From positions 32,726,502-32,790,501 of the forward strand of contig JAVGWX010000025.1 of the NCBI GenBank assembly GCA_036924085.1: a DNA stretch of 64,000 nt, in the 5' to 3' direction. Below are positions 32,840 through 43,082 of the stretch, piece by piece (position 1 is the first letter of the stretch; every line of letters starts with the position of its first letter). The stretch comes from Ariolimax columbianus (Eukaryota; Mollusca; Gastropoda; Stylommatophora; Arionidae). The notes beneath the pieces are model-generated. The model worked only from the letters and a program-made list of their open reading frames with translations. It did not search any database and had not been told where the DNA came from. The position numbers were made by a program, and so were the translations under genes.

Positions 32840-33095
32840 GACGACATGGGCTAAGTGGTTAAGTGACATAGCTCACAAGAAGAAGGTGCCAGGTTCGATC
32901 CCCATTACAGCACAGGCCGTTAACCTGGAAAAGCAAGCCCTTAGAAAATGCAGGAGGAAGTAGATCCTTACAAAAAAAGGCACACTGAAGTCGGATGCTC
33001 TGGGCCTACAGGCGCAAAATGAAAACCACAGTGCAACGCACACTGCCTTGGGGATTTGAGAAATTAGGCGAACGCCAACAACAACAAAAATGTAC
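32840..33095 (+). mobile_element. SINE-5 copy, tRNA-derived
   Basis: Head with ATGGGCTAAGTGGTTAAGTG (box A-like GGCTAAGTGGTTAAG) and CAGGTTCGATCCCC (box B). The body then has GAAGTCGGATGCTCTGGGCC and AACGCACACTGCCTTGGGGA, and the 3' end is CAACAACAACAAAAAT. The body resembles the SINE-1 3' half (GAAGTCGGATGTGTTGGACC ... AACGCATTCC). A tail fragment of the same family is at 45160-45240. Confidence 0.78.
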
Positions 33096-33399
33096 TTTCA
33101 GAAAAAGAAAGTGACCAACCAAATCACCACTATCACACCCTAGATAGTTACCTTTTTCTCAAAATATGATTCCTGTTTACAATACTCTCCTCTCTCCTAC
33201 ATTAACAAAATTTATTTTCCAAAACCCCGCCTGCCTCTTCGTTGCTAGGTACACCCCCATTAGGATGGTGACCACTGAGGCCTGGTTCACTTACTGGCAA
33301 CTGCCCTACTTAATTTGTTCCTCAGATGTGGGAGTATACCAGTCTTGAGGGCTTGCGGTACAGATATGTTTGTGAAAATGGCAGTTACCTAACAAAGCC
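33096..33399. other. Intron sequence, nothing recognised
   Basis: About 300 bp without a supported feature. Confidence 0.35.
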
Positions 33400-34077
33400 A
33401 GAATCTTCTTCTTCTTCTTCGTACGCAGTCAGACAGTAACCATTATTTTTTCGAAAAAAGCAGTCGTCATCCTGAGGCTGTCGACACTGCCTTAGAGCTT
33501 GTCTAGTGTTGCCACTGGTGATGGCCACATCTGCTCTCTCTGATCCTCGTATGTCGGGCATGTTTTGCAGCAAATGCTCAGCGGTCATTTTCCCGGTACC
33601 ACACGGGCATTCGTCAGTGCCACCTATCTTTAATTTGTTGAATAGGTGGTACCTAAGTCTATTGTGGCCAGTGCGAAGTCTGAAGACCACGACCTGCTCT
33701 ATTCTGTTCAACTGGTAATAGGCATCGTTTTTGGTGTAGCCAGTATGTTCGGTTTCCCATATGGTCATGTATCTAGCTCTTATAAGCCATTTTGACTTTT
33801 CATATGTCATGCTAGTATCTGGTTGTGGTAGTCTTGCACCTTCTTTTGCCAGTCTGTCTGCCTCCTCGTTGCCTTGGATGTTGCAGTGAGATGGAACCCA
33901 CTGCACCACTACCCTTTTTGGTGCGGCTTGCTGGCATAGTTGACAGAGTACTGCTCTTAAATCATTAAGTTCAGTATTTTTCCGGCTTTTTAGTGCTGTG
34001 ACTACGGCCAGAGCATCTATAAGCAGGACTATGTGGCTTTCATTCCTTTTACCTGTCACCATTTCTTCCACAGAGCC
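33400..34077 (-). mobile_element. RNase H LINE (family B) 3' part
   Basis: Minus-strand ORF of 228 codons. RNase H blocks: IDALAVVTALKSR, VVVQWVPSHCNIQGNEEADR, LAKEGARLP. The trailing zinc-knuckle-like block follows: GHNRLRYHLFNKLKIGGTDE, CPCGTGKMTAEHLLQN. It ends in a (GAA)n tail at 33400-33415. One base missing near NMPDIRG shifts the frame at the end. RT and endonuclease are absent; truncated at the 33-bp array. Confidence 0.88.
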
Positions 34078-34594
34078 AGAATCAATATCGGACAGTCACC
34101 TAACAATGCTAGCATCAATATCGGACAGTCACCTAACAAAGTCAGCATCAATATCGGACAGTCACCTAACAATGCTAGCATCATTATCGGACAGTCACCT
34201 AACAAAGCTAGCATCAATATCAGACAGTCACCTAACAAAGCCAGCATCAATATCAGACAGTCACCTAACAAAGTCAGCATCAATATCAGACAGTCACCTA
34301 ACAAAGCCAGCATCAATATCAGACAGTCACCTAACAAAGTCAGCATCAATATCAGACAGTCACCTAACAAAGCCAGCATCAATATCGGACAGTCACCTAA
34401 CAAAGCCAGCATCAATATCGGACAGTCACCTAACAAAGCCAGCATCAATATCAGACAGTCACCTAACAAAGCCAGCATCAATATCGGACAGTCACCTAAC
34501 AAAGCCAGCATCAATATCGGACAGTCACCTAACAAAGCCAGCATCAATATCAGACAGTCTCCTAACAAAGCCAGCATTAATATCAGACAGTCAC
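34078..34594 (-). repeat. 33-bp array starting exactly at the exon 5 splice donor, ~16 copies
   Basis: Sense-strand unit: GTGACTGTC(C/T)GATATTGATG + CTGGCTTTGTTAG. The first unit begins with the GT of exon 5's donor (ACACAG|GTGACTG), and in later units TTAG precedes GTGACTG, so each copy repeats a donor-like site. Its far end abuts the LINE at 34077. Three frames are open for about 170-207 codons; none is a gene. Confidence 0.95.
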
Positions 34595-35883
34595 CTGTGT
34601 GTTTGGCCTGTTCATTGAGACGTACTGGTCACCTCCACCTGTGTAAGGTCGTCTAGGCTTCTGTCTGGGAGCTGGTCTGGGTTTGGAAAAGTTGCTGCAG
34701 CTAGACTGGGCGTCTGACTCAGATGACACTGTCTCTCTGGAGACTGACCGGCTGGCTGAATGATGAGGGGCCGGCAAATGGTCAGGGGGAGGTGGTGGTG
34801 GGGGCAGCATGCTTGACGTCAAGGATGTTGTCATTATGGACGAGGACATAATCTGAGATGACGTCATTGACGTGGAAGTTGACAGTGGCAATGATGTTGG
34901 GACCTGGTTTTGTTTAGATGGTGAGAATGACACTCCTAGGGATGGGCCATTTGATGACGATGATGTCGGTGGACTGTGAGGTGATGGTTCTACTGTGTAT
35001 GCCTGCTGCAGCCAAGGGTGGACACTCTTAATCCCAGTCCCTGTTGCCTGTAATACAGCCCTTTGCCCGGAGATACCTCCATCAACACCGCTCATCTTCT
35101 TGGTGGGGAGTTCTACCTTGACTGCAGAATTCCTCGTTCTTGTCTTTCCCTTCCTCGTACAAACACTATTATCCTTCACCACACTGCTCCCATTTGGTAT
35201 TTCTTCATAAATCGGTTGCGATGCCAACAACATTCTCCTCTGCTCCGTCATCTCGGGCTCTACAAAATGTGACCCTAACCCCGACGAAGACAAAGAACTC
35301 ACAGAGCCACTCCCACATTTTGTCGAAACATCTGAAATATTCCTGGATGAAATCTGCACAGAATCAGGTAATGAGCTCCCAGAATTCTCTGACGAGTTTG
35401 TCTCGCTGGAACTTGCGGATGTCTGGGCGCTATGAGAGGACCCAGAGTCCTTAGAGAATTTGGGTAATATAATCGGGGTCCTGTCAGCTCTGGTCAACGA
35501 TGGTTTTGTTTTTAAGGGGGATTTTGAAACAGAGGCATTTGATATAGTCGTCGAAGTCAGGGATAATGTTGACAATTCTATTGGCGCTGTAACCCCTGTT
35601 GATAATGAAGATAAAGATGATGTTGACACTACAGCTGAAGACGATAATGGTGGCACAGGTTCTAGGTAGCCGTCGGCTGGAATATTGGGGCACAAGACTT
35701 TCGGACCTGTCGGAGGGTCGTAGTAATGGAATAAGCTTCCCTCTGATTTGGGTAAGATTGATTCGTAGAGGTTTTCCAGTGAACCCAAGGGGGAGAGAAT
35801 TGGAATATCAAACTCATCAAAACTGCTCTTGTCTATAGAAACTGATGAGGATGTGTTCCCTTGATTCACGATTGAAGATGTCA
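34595..35883 (-). CDS. PEAK1-like: PEAK1/PRAG1-like gene, exon 5 (large disordered region)
   Basis: 1289 bp, phase 1 to 0, residues about 774-1203. Acceptor CATCCTTCTCTTGCAG, donor CACAG|GTGACT. Ser/Thr/Pro-rich and probably unstructured. Visible short motifs: ENLYESI (~812), HYYDPPTG (~830), QPIYEEIP (~999, an SH2-type YEEI site), a run of prolines (MLPPPPPPPDHLPAP), the basic PAPRQKPRRP (SH3-type, PxxPxR/K-like) and YVSM near the end. In PEAK1 and PRAG1 tyrosine sites of this type in the N-terminal tail recruit SH2/PTB adaptors and Csk; that the same holds here is inference. Followed by a 33-bp array at the donor. Confidence 0.88.
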
Positions 35884-36009
35884 CTGCAAGAGAAGGATGA
35901 AAGAGTTTGAGCAAAACATTATCAACAAGCAGATACATTACAGCAGATACATTACACTCACTCACTCCAGAATATTTTGGACATATTTATTGCTTCCATA
36001 TCAAGCTCG

Positions 36010-36250
36010 AGCACGTTATCATATACTTGTGGCTGGGACCAAGATGCTGAGCAGCGCATGAGCTGCAGCAGTCAGTGACCGAGAGCCGACTGCTAACGTC
36101 AGGACCAGCAAACTAGAGCCGACTGCTAACGTCAGGACCAGCAAACTAGAGCTGACTGCTAACGTCAGGACCAGCGACTGAGACCAAGATGCTGAGCAGC
36201 GCATGAGCTGCAGCAGTCAGTGACAGAGAGCTGACTGCTAGCGTCCACAG
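36010..36250 (+). mobile_element. SINE-1 5' fragments, partly duplicated
   Basis: Two copies of AAGATGCTGAGCAGCGCATG (36038 and 36186) with the following GAGCTGCAGCAGTCAGTGAC, and between them three short repeats of GACTGCTAACGTCAGGACCA + GCAAACTAGAGC. So the SINE 5' end shows an early stage of the same segment amplification that is extensive at 24.87 kb. Confidence 0.8.
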
Positions 36251-36252
36251 CA

Positions 36253-37396
36253 GAGGCCCCTATATGGGGGTTGGGGATGTTCCATAACAGAGGCCCCTAT
36301 ATGGGGGTTGGGGATGTTCCACAACAGATGCCCCTATATGGGGGTTGGGGATGTTCCACAACAGAGGCCCCTATATGGGGGTTGGGGATGTTCCACAGCA
36401 GAGGCCCCTATATGGGGGTTGGGGATGTTCCACAGCAGAGGCCCCTATTTGGGGGTAGGGGATGTTCCACAGCAGAGGCCCCTATATGGGGGTTGGGGAT
36501 GTCCCACAACAGAGGCCCCTATATGGGGGTTGGGGATGTCCCACAGCAGAGGCGCCTATATGGGGGTTGGGGATGTTCCACAACAGAGACCCCTATATGG
36601 GGGTTGGGGATGTCCCATAACAGAGGCCACTATATGGGGGTGGGGATGTCCCATAACAGAGGCCCCTATATGGGGGTTGGGGATGTCTCACAGCAGAGGC
36701 CCCTATATGGGGGTTGGGGATGTCCCACAACAGAGGCCCCTATATGGGGGTTGGGGATGTTCCACAACAGAGGCCCCTATATGGGGATTGGGGATGTTCC
36801 ACAACAGAGGCCCCTATATGGGGGTTGGGGATGTTCCACAGCAGAGGCCCCTATATGGGGGTTGGGGATGTTCCACAGCAGAGGCCCCTATTTGGGGGTA
36901 GGGGATGTTCCACAGCAGAGGCCCCTATATGGGGGTTGGGGATGTCCCACAACAGAGGCCCCTATATGGGGGTTGGGGATGTCCCACAGCAGAGGCCCCT
37001 ATATGGGGGTTGGGGATGTTCCCCAACAGAGACCCCTTTATGGGGGTTGGGGATGTCCCATAACAGAGGCCCCTATATGGGGGTTGGGGATGTCCCACAG
37101 CAGAGGCCCCTATATGGGGGTTGGGGATGTCCCATAACAGAGGCCCCTATATGGGGGTTGGGGATGTCCCACAGCAGAGGCCCCTATATGGGGGTTGGGA
37201 ATGTCCCACAGCAGAGGCCCCTATATGGGGGTTGGGGATGTTCCACAACAGAGACCCCTATATGGGGGTTGGGGATGTCCCATAACAGAGGCCCCTATAT
37301 GGGGACTGGAGATGTCCCACAGCAGAGACCCCTATATGGGGACTGGAGATGTCCCACAGCAGAGACCCCTATATGGGGACTGGAGATGTCCCACAG
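36253..37396. repeat. 37-bp G-rich satellite, about 31 copies
   Basis: Unit contains CCCCTATATGGGGGTTGGGG and ATGTTCCACAACAGAGG. A rare variant (CTATTTGGGGGTAGGGGATG) occurs at 36446 and again at 36891, a block duplication of 12 units (~445 bp). The last three units differ (GGGACTGGAGATG). G-quadruplex potential on the plus strand. ORFs up to 288 codons are artefacts. Confidence 0.96.
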
Positions 37397-37891
37397 CTAT
37401 AGCAGAGAGATGCTTGTCTCTCAAGAAACAAACGAACAAAAAGCATGAAACAGTGAGTGGTCCAATCCTACAAGTTTCAAGTGACCCCTGATCTCAGGGA
37501 AATCATGTGTCTAGCCCTATCGGATATGGATGATAGGTCCCGCATACACATAAACAAATCCCTGGAAGACGATAATCAAAAAGAGCTGTTGTTAGCCGCT
37601 GTTCAATCCAAAGCATTTAAAAATGAACTAAACTACTACCCAAGCCATATTGCCAGGTGTACACCTCAGAGTGAAAAATCTGGATCCGTGTCCCTTTTTA
37701 TCTCCAGTCCTCTCGACTAACATAACTTGCCACTGAACCAAGTATCTCATGATATGAGAGTGTCATAAAGTATCAACTTAGCCAGGGCAGAGTGTGGTGA
37801 CTGCAGCAACGAGTGGCCTTTATTCCTCAGTCATATAAATCCACCCGGTAGACCTCTGCAATGATATTGTTAAGGAGTGTAGGATACTTAC
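37397..37891. other. SINE-3 fragment split by unknown sequence
   Basis: TACAAGTTTCAAGTGACCCC near 37469 and TCTCCAGTCCTCTCGACTAA near 37702 correspond to neighbouring parts of SINE-3, so about 200 bp (37497-37700) are inserted between them. The insert has a plus-strand frame without a known domain. Confidence 0.45.
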
Positions 37892-37976
37892 AGGCAGCAA
37901 AAGCTGGGTCGCTCCCTAGCGATATGGTATTTCTGCGGTTTCCTAGCAACCTGGCATTGTTGATATCTGTCACCAT
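37892..37976 (-). CDS. PEAK1-like: PEAK1/PRAG1-like gene, exon 4
   Basis: 85 bp, phase 0 to 1, residues about 746-773. Acceptor TTTGTCTGTTTAG, donor GCCT|GTAAGT. It reads MVTDINNARLLGNRRNTISL, then GSDPAFAA; the split codon T|TG gives Leu into exon 5. Small, basic-then-Ser linker exon with no domain of its own; accepted because both splice sites are consensus and both phases fit. One of the few exons without an array beside its donor. Confidence 0.8.
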
Positions 37977-38099
37977 CTAAACAGACAAAATACGAGGACA
38001 AGTCAGCAAATAGGTCACAAGTGCCTTTTAAAAAAACTAACTAAATGAGATACAAACTTTAATCTGTAAAAAAACTACCTGGCTGTCCTTGCCTTCACC

Positions 38100-38970
38100 T
38101 GTCAGCAAAGCTTCTAATCTTCACCTGTCAGCAAAGCTTCTAATCTTCACCTGTCAGCAAAGCTTCTAATCTTCACCTGTCAGCAAAGCTTCTAATCTTC
38201 ACCTGTCAGCAAAGCTTCTAATCTTCACCTGTCAGCAAAGCTTCTAATCTTCACCTGTCAGCAAAGCTTCTAATCTTCACCTGTCAGCAAAGCTTCTAAT
38301 CTTCACCTGTCAGCAAAGCTTCTAATCTTCACCTGTCAGTAAATGCTTCTATCTTCACCTGTCAGCAATGCTTCTATCTTCACCTGTCAGTAAATGCTTC
38401 TATCTTCACCTGTCAGTAAATGCTTCTAATCTTCACCTGTCAGCAATGCTTCTATCTTCACCTGTCAGTAAATGCTTCTAATCTTCACCTGTCAGCAATG
38501 CTTCTATCTTCACCTGTCAGCAATGCTTCTATCTTCACCTGTCAGCAATGCTTCTATCTTCACCTGTCAGTAAATGCTTCTATCTTCACCTGTCAGCAAT
38601 GCTTCTATCTTCACCTGTCAGTAAATGCTTCTAATCTTCACCTGTCAGCAAAGCTTCTAATCTTCACCTGTCAGTAAATGCTTCTAATCTTCACCTGTCA
38701 GTAAATGCTTCTATCTTCACCTGTCAGTAAATGCTTCTATCTTCACCTGTCAGCAAAGCTTCTAATCTTCACCTGTCAGTAAATGCTTCTAATCTTCACC
38801 TGTCAGCAAAGCTTCTATCTTCACCTGTCAGTAAATGCTTCTAATCTTCACCTGTCAGTAAATGCTTCTAATCTTCACCTGTCAGTAAATGCTTCTAATC
38901 TTCACCTGTCAGTAAATGCTTCTAATCTTCACCTGTCAGCAAAGCTTCTATCTTCACCTGTCAGCAATGC
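38100..38970. repeat. 25/26-bp minisatellite, about 34 copies
   Basis: Unit AATCTTCACCTGTCAGCAAA + GCTTCT. Sub-types (CAGCAAAGC / CAGTAAATGC / CAGCAATGC, with or without AA in CTAATC) are homogenised in blocks; the first ten units are nearly identical. Confidence 0.96.
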
Positions 38971-39129
38971 TTCTACTGCAGCTTTCAATGTCTCTGCCTC
39001 TGCTCTGAAATTACTTGAGAATGTTCCTGTTTCTAATGACCTTCTTCCTTTATTTTCTGTTGTGTTTGTTGCACAACTGTCAGTGTATGCATGGGTCCGG
39101 TACGTGTTTGGGTAGTTCCTCTCTATGTA

Positions 39130-39360
39130 TCTAGGGTTGTTGTGATCAAGAGGTAGGGCACTTGCCTCTCAAATCGATGAACGGAAATGATGGGAGATCA
39201 AATCCCACGAGTTTCAAGCGACCCCTGGTCTCATAGGAGGTGGGACGAGAGTGCCTGCATCCTGAGTTATCTCCAGTCGTCTTGACTTAAATATTGCCAC
39301 TGGTTCAATGTAGTTCGATGACCTGGGTGCAGTTCCTTCCTCACTATAATCCAAATTCAT
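39130..39360 (+). mobile_element. SINE-3 copy, tRNA-derived
   Basis: Head GTTGTGATCAAGAGGTAGGG (box A-like) and GATCAAATCCCACG (box B-like), then GCGACCCCTGGTCTCA, TCCAGTCGTCTTGACTTAAA and end TTCCTCACTATAATCC. Same family and layout as 25497-25735. Confidence 0.8.
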
Positions 39361-40110
39361 TTCAGTTCAAGTGCCACCTCCGCATCGAAGGTCAGCTGCG
39401 ATGGATCTCCAGTGTACTCCTTCTCGTGCTGTAATGGTGCAATCTGAGAGGCTTTTTCCAGTCCATCTCCTGATGTTATCCACCCACTTAAAACGTTGCC
39501 TGCCTCGACTACGACTACCTTCCACCGTACTCTCCTGTATGGTCTTCAACAAGGAGGTATGTCTTGTTATATGACCAAAATAACTTAACTGTCTAACCCT
39601 GATTTCGGTCATTAATTCTCTTTTCACTCCCAACTTTTTCAGTACCTCCAAATTTCTTTTCTTCTCTTTCCAAGAAATACGACCCAATCTTCTATAAACC
39701 CACATTTCGAAGGCTTCAATACTATTTTCCAACTTATTATTCATTGTCCATGTTTCTGCGCCATAAAGTCGTGACAAGTATACATAACACTGAACAATTC
39801 TCATTTTCAAATTCTGTTTTATCTGTTTGGACGTCAGTATGTGTCACATGTTGTGGAATACCATATTGGCCGTACCTTTTCTCGTTCTGATCTCTTCTTC
39901 CCAGCTGCTTTCTTCTGTCATTATATGACCTAGATAGGAGAAACTCTGTACCTGCTATTTTTATCTCATACACGGTTTCTTGTCACTTTTCCCAATTATC
40001 ATAGTCGTTGTTTTCTTGATGTTTAATCCAAACTCTTAACTTTTTTTGTATGTTGTTGTCACAAGCTCCTGTAAGTCTTGTAATTCTGTAATCCAAATAG
40101 AGGACAATTA
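39361..40110 (-). mobile_element. Non-LTR retrotransposon C-terminus (family D)
   Basis: Minus strand: LYGAETWTMNNKLENSIEAF, EMWVYRRLGRISWKEKKRN, GHITRH, GRQRFKWVDNIRRWTG, WRSIAADLRCGGGT. Typical post-RT segment of LINEs with AETWT..K....I.AFEMW.YRR..RI.W. RT core degenerate in the 39.8-40.1 kb part. Confidence 0.82.
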
Positions 40111-40319
40111 CGTCATCAAGACAAAACCACCTGATGCTGTCACCATCATCGCTTGCAATGGGGAACTAACAATCTTTGGGTTATAGCTCTTCTTTCCCTT
40201 TCAGTCTGACTGTTCTTGTTTCTGATGCCCGGTACAATTTCTATCCCCTCTGGAGAGATCCGCTGCTTCCAGATGGGTACGCGTACAGTAAAGATGAGCT
40301 TTGGTGTTGATATGTCATT

Positions 40320-40910
40320 CATTTTGTCTTTTCTTCTTCTGCGTTCGTTCTCAATCTCCCGCTACCAAGCCCTGAATGTTCTCAATCTCCCACTACCAAG
40401 CCCTGAATGTTCTCAATCTCCCGCTACCAAGCCCTGAATGTTCTCAATCTCCCGCTACCAAGCCCTGAATGTTCTCAATCTCCCATTACCAAACCCTGAA
40501 TGTTCTCAATCTCCCACTACCAAGCCCTGAATGTTCTCAATCTCCCGCTACCAAGCCCTGAATGTTCTCAATCTCCCGCTACCAAGCCCTGAATGTGCTC
40601 AATCTCCCACTACCAAACCCTGAATGTTCTCAATCTCCCGCTACCAAGCCCTGAATGTTCTCAATCTCCCACTACCAAGCCCTGAACGTTCTCAATCTCC
40701 CGCTACCAAGCCCTGAACGTTCTCAATCTCCCACTACCAAGCCCTGAACGTTCTCAATCTCCCACTATCAAGCCCTGAACAGTGCTTTGCAAGTAGCAGG
40801 ATGTTGTCCAGAGAACGGTATGCGTTGTGTCGCTAGTTTACAGTTTGTCTGCGATATTTGCACCTTTCGGTCTGACACATCCGTCTTCGGCGGCTTTTTC
40901 TTCATTAATC
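40320..40910 (-). mobile_element. SINE-1 copy with amplified 3' terminal segment
   Basis: On the minus strand the 3' end is GAGAACGAACGCAGAAGAAG, a GAA-rich tail. The terminal 31-bp segment is amplified (40352-40775), and the body (CCGAAAGGTGCAAATATCGC) follows to about 40900, where it is 5'-truncated. Confidence 0.85.
40352..40775 (-). repeat. 31-bp array built from the SINE-1 3' end, about 14 copies
   Basis: Plus-strand unit GTTCTCAATCTCCC(A/G)CTACC + AAGCCCTGAA(T/C). This is single-copy in SINE-1 at 2833-2863 and 41474-41500. The same unit is independently arrayed at 45245-45762. Confidence 0.95.
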
Positions 40911-41029
40911 TTTGTGTTGAATAATTCTACAAAATTGCTCTGCTTTAGTCTCCCTTTTTGGAGATGTTTAATCCCCAGAATGAGTAAGTTTACTTTTTTG
41001 TGGGCCCTAAAAAGGACGTAAAGTGGCAG

Positions 41030-41750
41030 GTTGTAGTAGCTTTCCTCACATCCTGAGCGTGCTGATGAAGGTGGACCGCGGCCCTTCAGGCGGCTGTGCT
41101 ATGCTTGGCTTCATCTGCGTGATACTCACTACTATAAGGATCACATCGATCCACAACACGGGATCAAGATGCTGAGCAACGCATGAGCTGCAGTGGTCAG
41201 CGACCCATAGCTGACTGCTAGCGTCAGGGCCAGCGAACCATAGCTGCCAAGACCCTTCTACACCTCCATGCGGTGATCCTGGATAACAGGCTGCAGCAGG
41301 GCAGACTGGCTAAGAAGAAGGGATCGAAGAGGGAATGCTAACCCGGTACTCAAAAATGCTTGCTGAAGTCGGATGTGTTGGACCGAAAGGTGCAAATATC
41401 GCAGCCAAGCTGTAAATTACGACACAACGCATTCCGTTCTCTGGACTACATTCCGCTACTTAAGCCTTTTCAGGGTTTGGTAGTGGGAGATTGAGAACGA
41501 ACGAAGAAGAGATCCACATCATGTCAGCCTGGCTGCCTTGAAAGCAGCCTGTTTCCAGGGAACGCTACATGGAAGAGAGAATGTGGTCCTGGTCAGTGTA
41601 TGCCTGACTCTGACACGACGTCCTGGTCAGTGTATGCCTGACTCTGGCGCGACGTCCTGGTCAGTGTATGCCTGACTCTGACACGATGTCCTGGTTAGTA
41701 TGTTGTGCTTGACTGGACTAGTGTTTCAGTTCCACGTCTCCTTTATTTGA
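41030..41750 (-). mobile_element. Second copy of the satellite-bearing dispersed element
   Basis: Reverse complement of the element at 18.06-19.64 kb: GTTGTAGTAGCTTTCCTCAC, AACGCTACATGGAAGAGAGA, three to four units of the 37-bp satellite (GTCCTGGTCAGTGTATGCCT) at 41600-41710, and CTTGACTGGACTAGTGTTTC at the far end. It is split by a SINE-1 insertion. Confidence 0.78.
41159..41510 (+). mobile_element. Full-length SINE-1 with 11-bp target-site duplication
   Basis: Bounded by GATCCACAACA (41148-41158) and GATCCACATCA (41511-41521). The uninterrupted target exists in the other element copy (reverse complement of GATGTGGATCAATG near 19425). The 352-bp body starts GGGATCAAGATGCTGAGCAA and ends AGAACGAACGAAGAAGA, so this copy defines both ends of the family and its GAA-type tail. 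Confidence 0.85.
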
Positions 41751-41809
41751 ATCCATTCATTCTCTGTGTATTGGCTGGTCTGTCTGTCTTCTTAGTTTCT
41801 CTGAAGTTC

Positions 41810-42350
41810 ATGTTCAACCGCTTCGTCATTCGTGAACCATAAACACACTTCCGGAAATTCAGTCAATCATGCATTATGACGTTGGCTAAACCACATGAAC
41901 ATCTTATTTCAGTTTCTACACTTTTTATCGCTACTCGACGGTCACCTTGCATCCTCTCTCCCCACTCACAGCACTCTGCTGCAATCTGAACAGGACGACT
42001 TCATCAACAATTTTTGAGCGTCCTTGAGAAGATTTATTGATCCAGTTATGGACCGCTTTACGCGACAAACACTTCTCACCGTAAACAGGAAGCATTTCCT
42101 TATGAATATTCTTTGCAGAAAGTTCTTTTGCCAAACAAAATAATTGCACAACAGAATGCTTGTTCTTTAATTGTACACTGTCAGAATGGACGTCATTGTG
42201 TATCTGAGCTGCGCATGTGACGCCTAGTTTCTGCTACCTACAGTAATCACAAAGCTGGATGTTGCTGCCACCTAATAACCTCTTTAGAAACTACAAACTG
42301 TATTTCACAGCTGTTCTATATCAGTTTGACCAACTTGCTGTTTTTCCCTC
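41810..42350 (-). pseudogene. Mariner transposase N-terminal relic
   Basis: Minus strand: MQLFCLAKELSAKNIHKEML, PVYGEKCLSRKAVHNWINK, SQGRSKIVDE (first helix-turn-helix of mariner transposases), then with frame changes DRRVAIKSVETEIRCSCGLA and a stop (second helix-turn-helix). Catalytic domain absent. Confidence 0.72.
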
Positions 42351-42354
42351 ACAC

Positions 42355-42800
42355 AAGTTATGATCGTCAGGTCAGGTCATCCCCTAACTAGTGAGGTCGT
42401 TGAGGCACAAATGAAGACATCCCCACAAACCCACGCCATCACCCTCAGTCAGCGGCCGCTGCCTGAGCTTCCTCTGGTCGGAGATTGGTCCATTTTTTTA
42501 TGTTGTACTCCTACCTATTTTTGGAACGTCCTCTTCGTGGTCTGCCTTGCACCTTCCCGTCGAGGATCGTATTTGCAAGACCGTTTGATCTCGATGTGTG
42601 TCGGTACCAAGCGAGTTTCCTTCATTTGACAGTTGCCAAGAGGTCTTCCTGATGCTTCTTAATTCTTTCTCGTTTTTCTCATTTTTAACTCAGTCTTTGT
42701 ACGTTTAGAAGTCTTGGTAAACATCTCATCTCCAAGGCCTGTATCCTCCGCTGCAGGTCAGCTGTACCTGTCCATGTTTCACACGCATGCCTTTGATTGC
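42355..42800 (-). mobile_element. Decayed non-LTR LINE C-terminus (family F)
   Basis: Minus-strand frames give CETWTCTADLQRRIQALEMR, CLPRLLNVQ, KLAWYRHTSRSNGLANTILD, GKVQGRPRRGRSKNR, EYNIKKWTNL and VPQRP near the end, with several stops. This is the common LINE motif LEWYGHVTRS.GLAKTIL.G.V.G.RRRGR....W.DN...WTG. Confidence 0.65.
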
Positions 42801-43082
42801 AGCAGCTGTTACCATATGCGTCAGACAATTATCACAGATGTGTTATCACACAGACCAAAAAAATTACAACTGATCCAGAAAAAGTGGTGTTAAATAGTGG
42901 ATGACAAATATCAAAACACGGATGATGGATATACGAGAAACAAAAACAATTATTTTAAAAATCAAATGACAAATGTGAGTACCTCAATGATGGATATAGA
43001 AAATTATGGATAATATCCAGGATGATGGATAAGAAAAAAGACTATTAGATAAGTTGACATATCGTGGAATTAGTATTCTATG

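Noticed and set aside
32845..32905. tRNA-like fold with good A and B boxes
   Set aside because: No matching acceptor stem and a SINE body with an A-rich end follows.
35460..35838. Plus-strand ORFs within 35.4-35.9 kb
   Set aside because: Antisense shadows of exon 5; splice phases support the minus strand.
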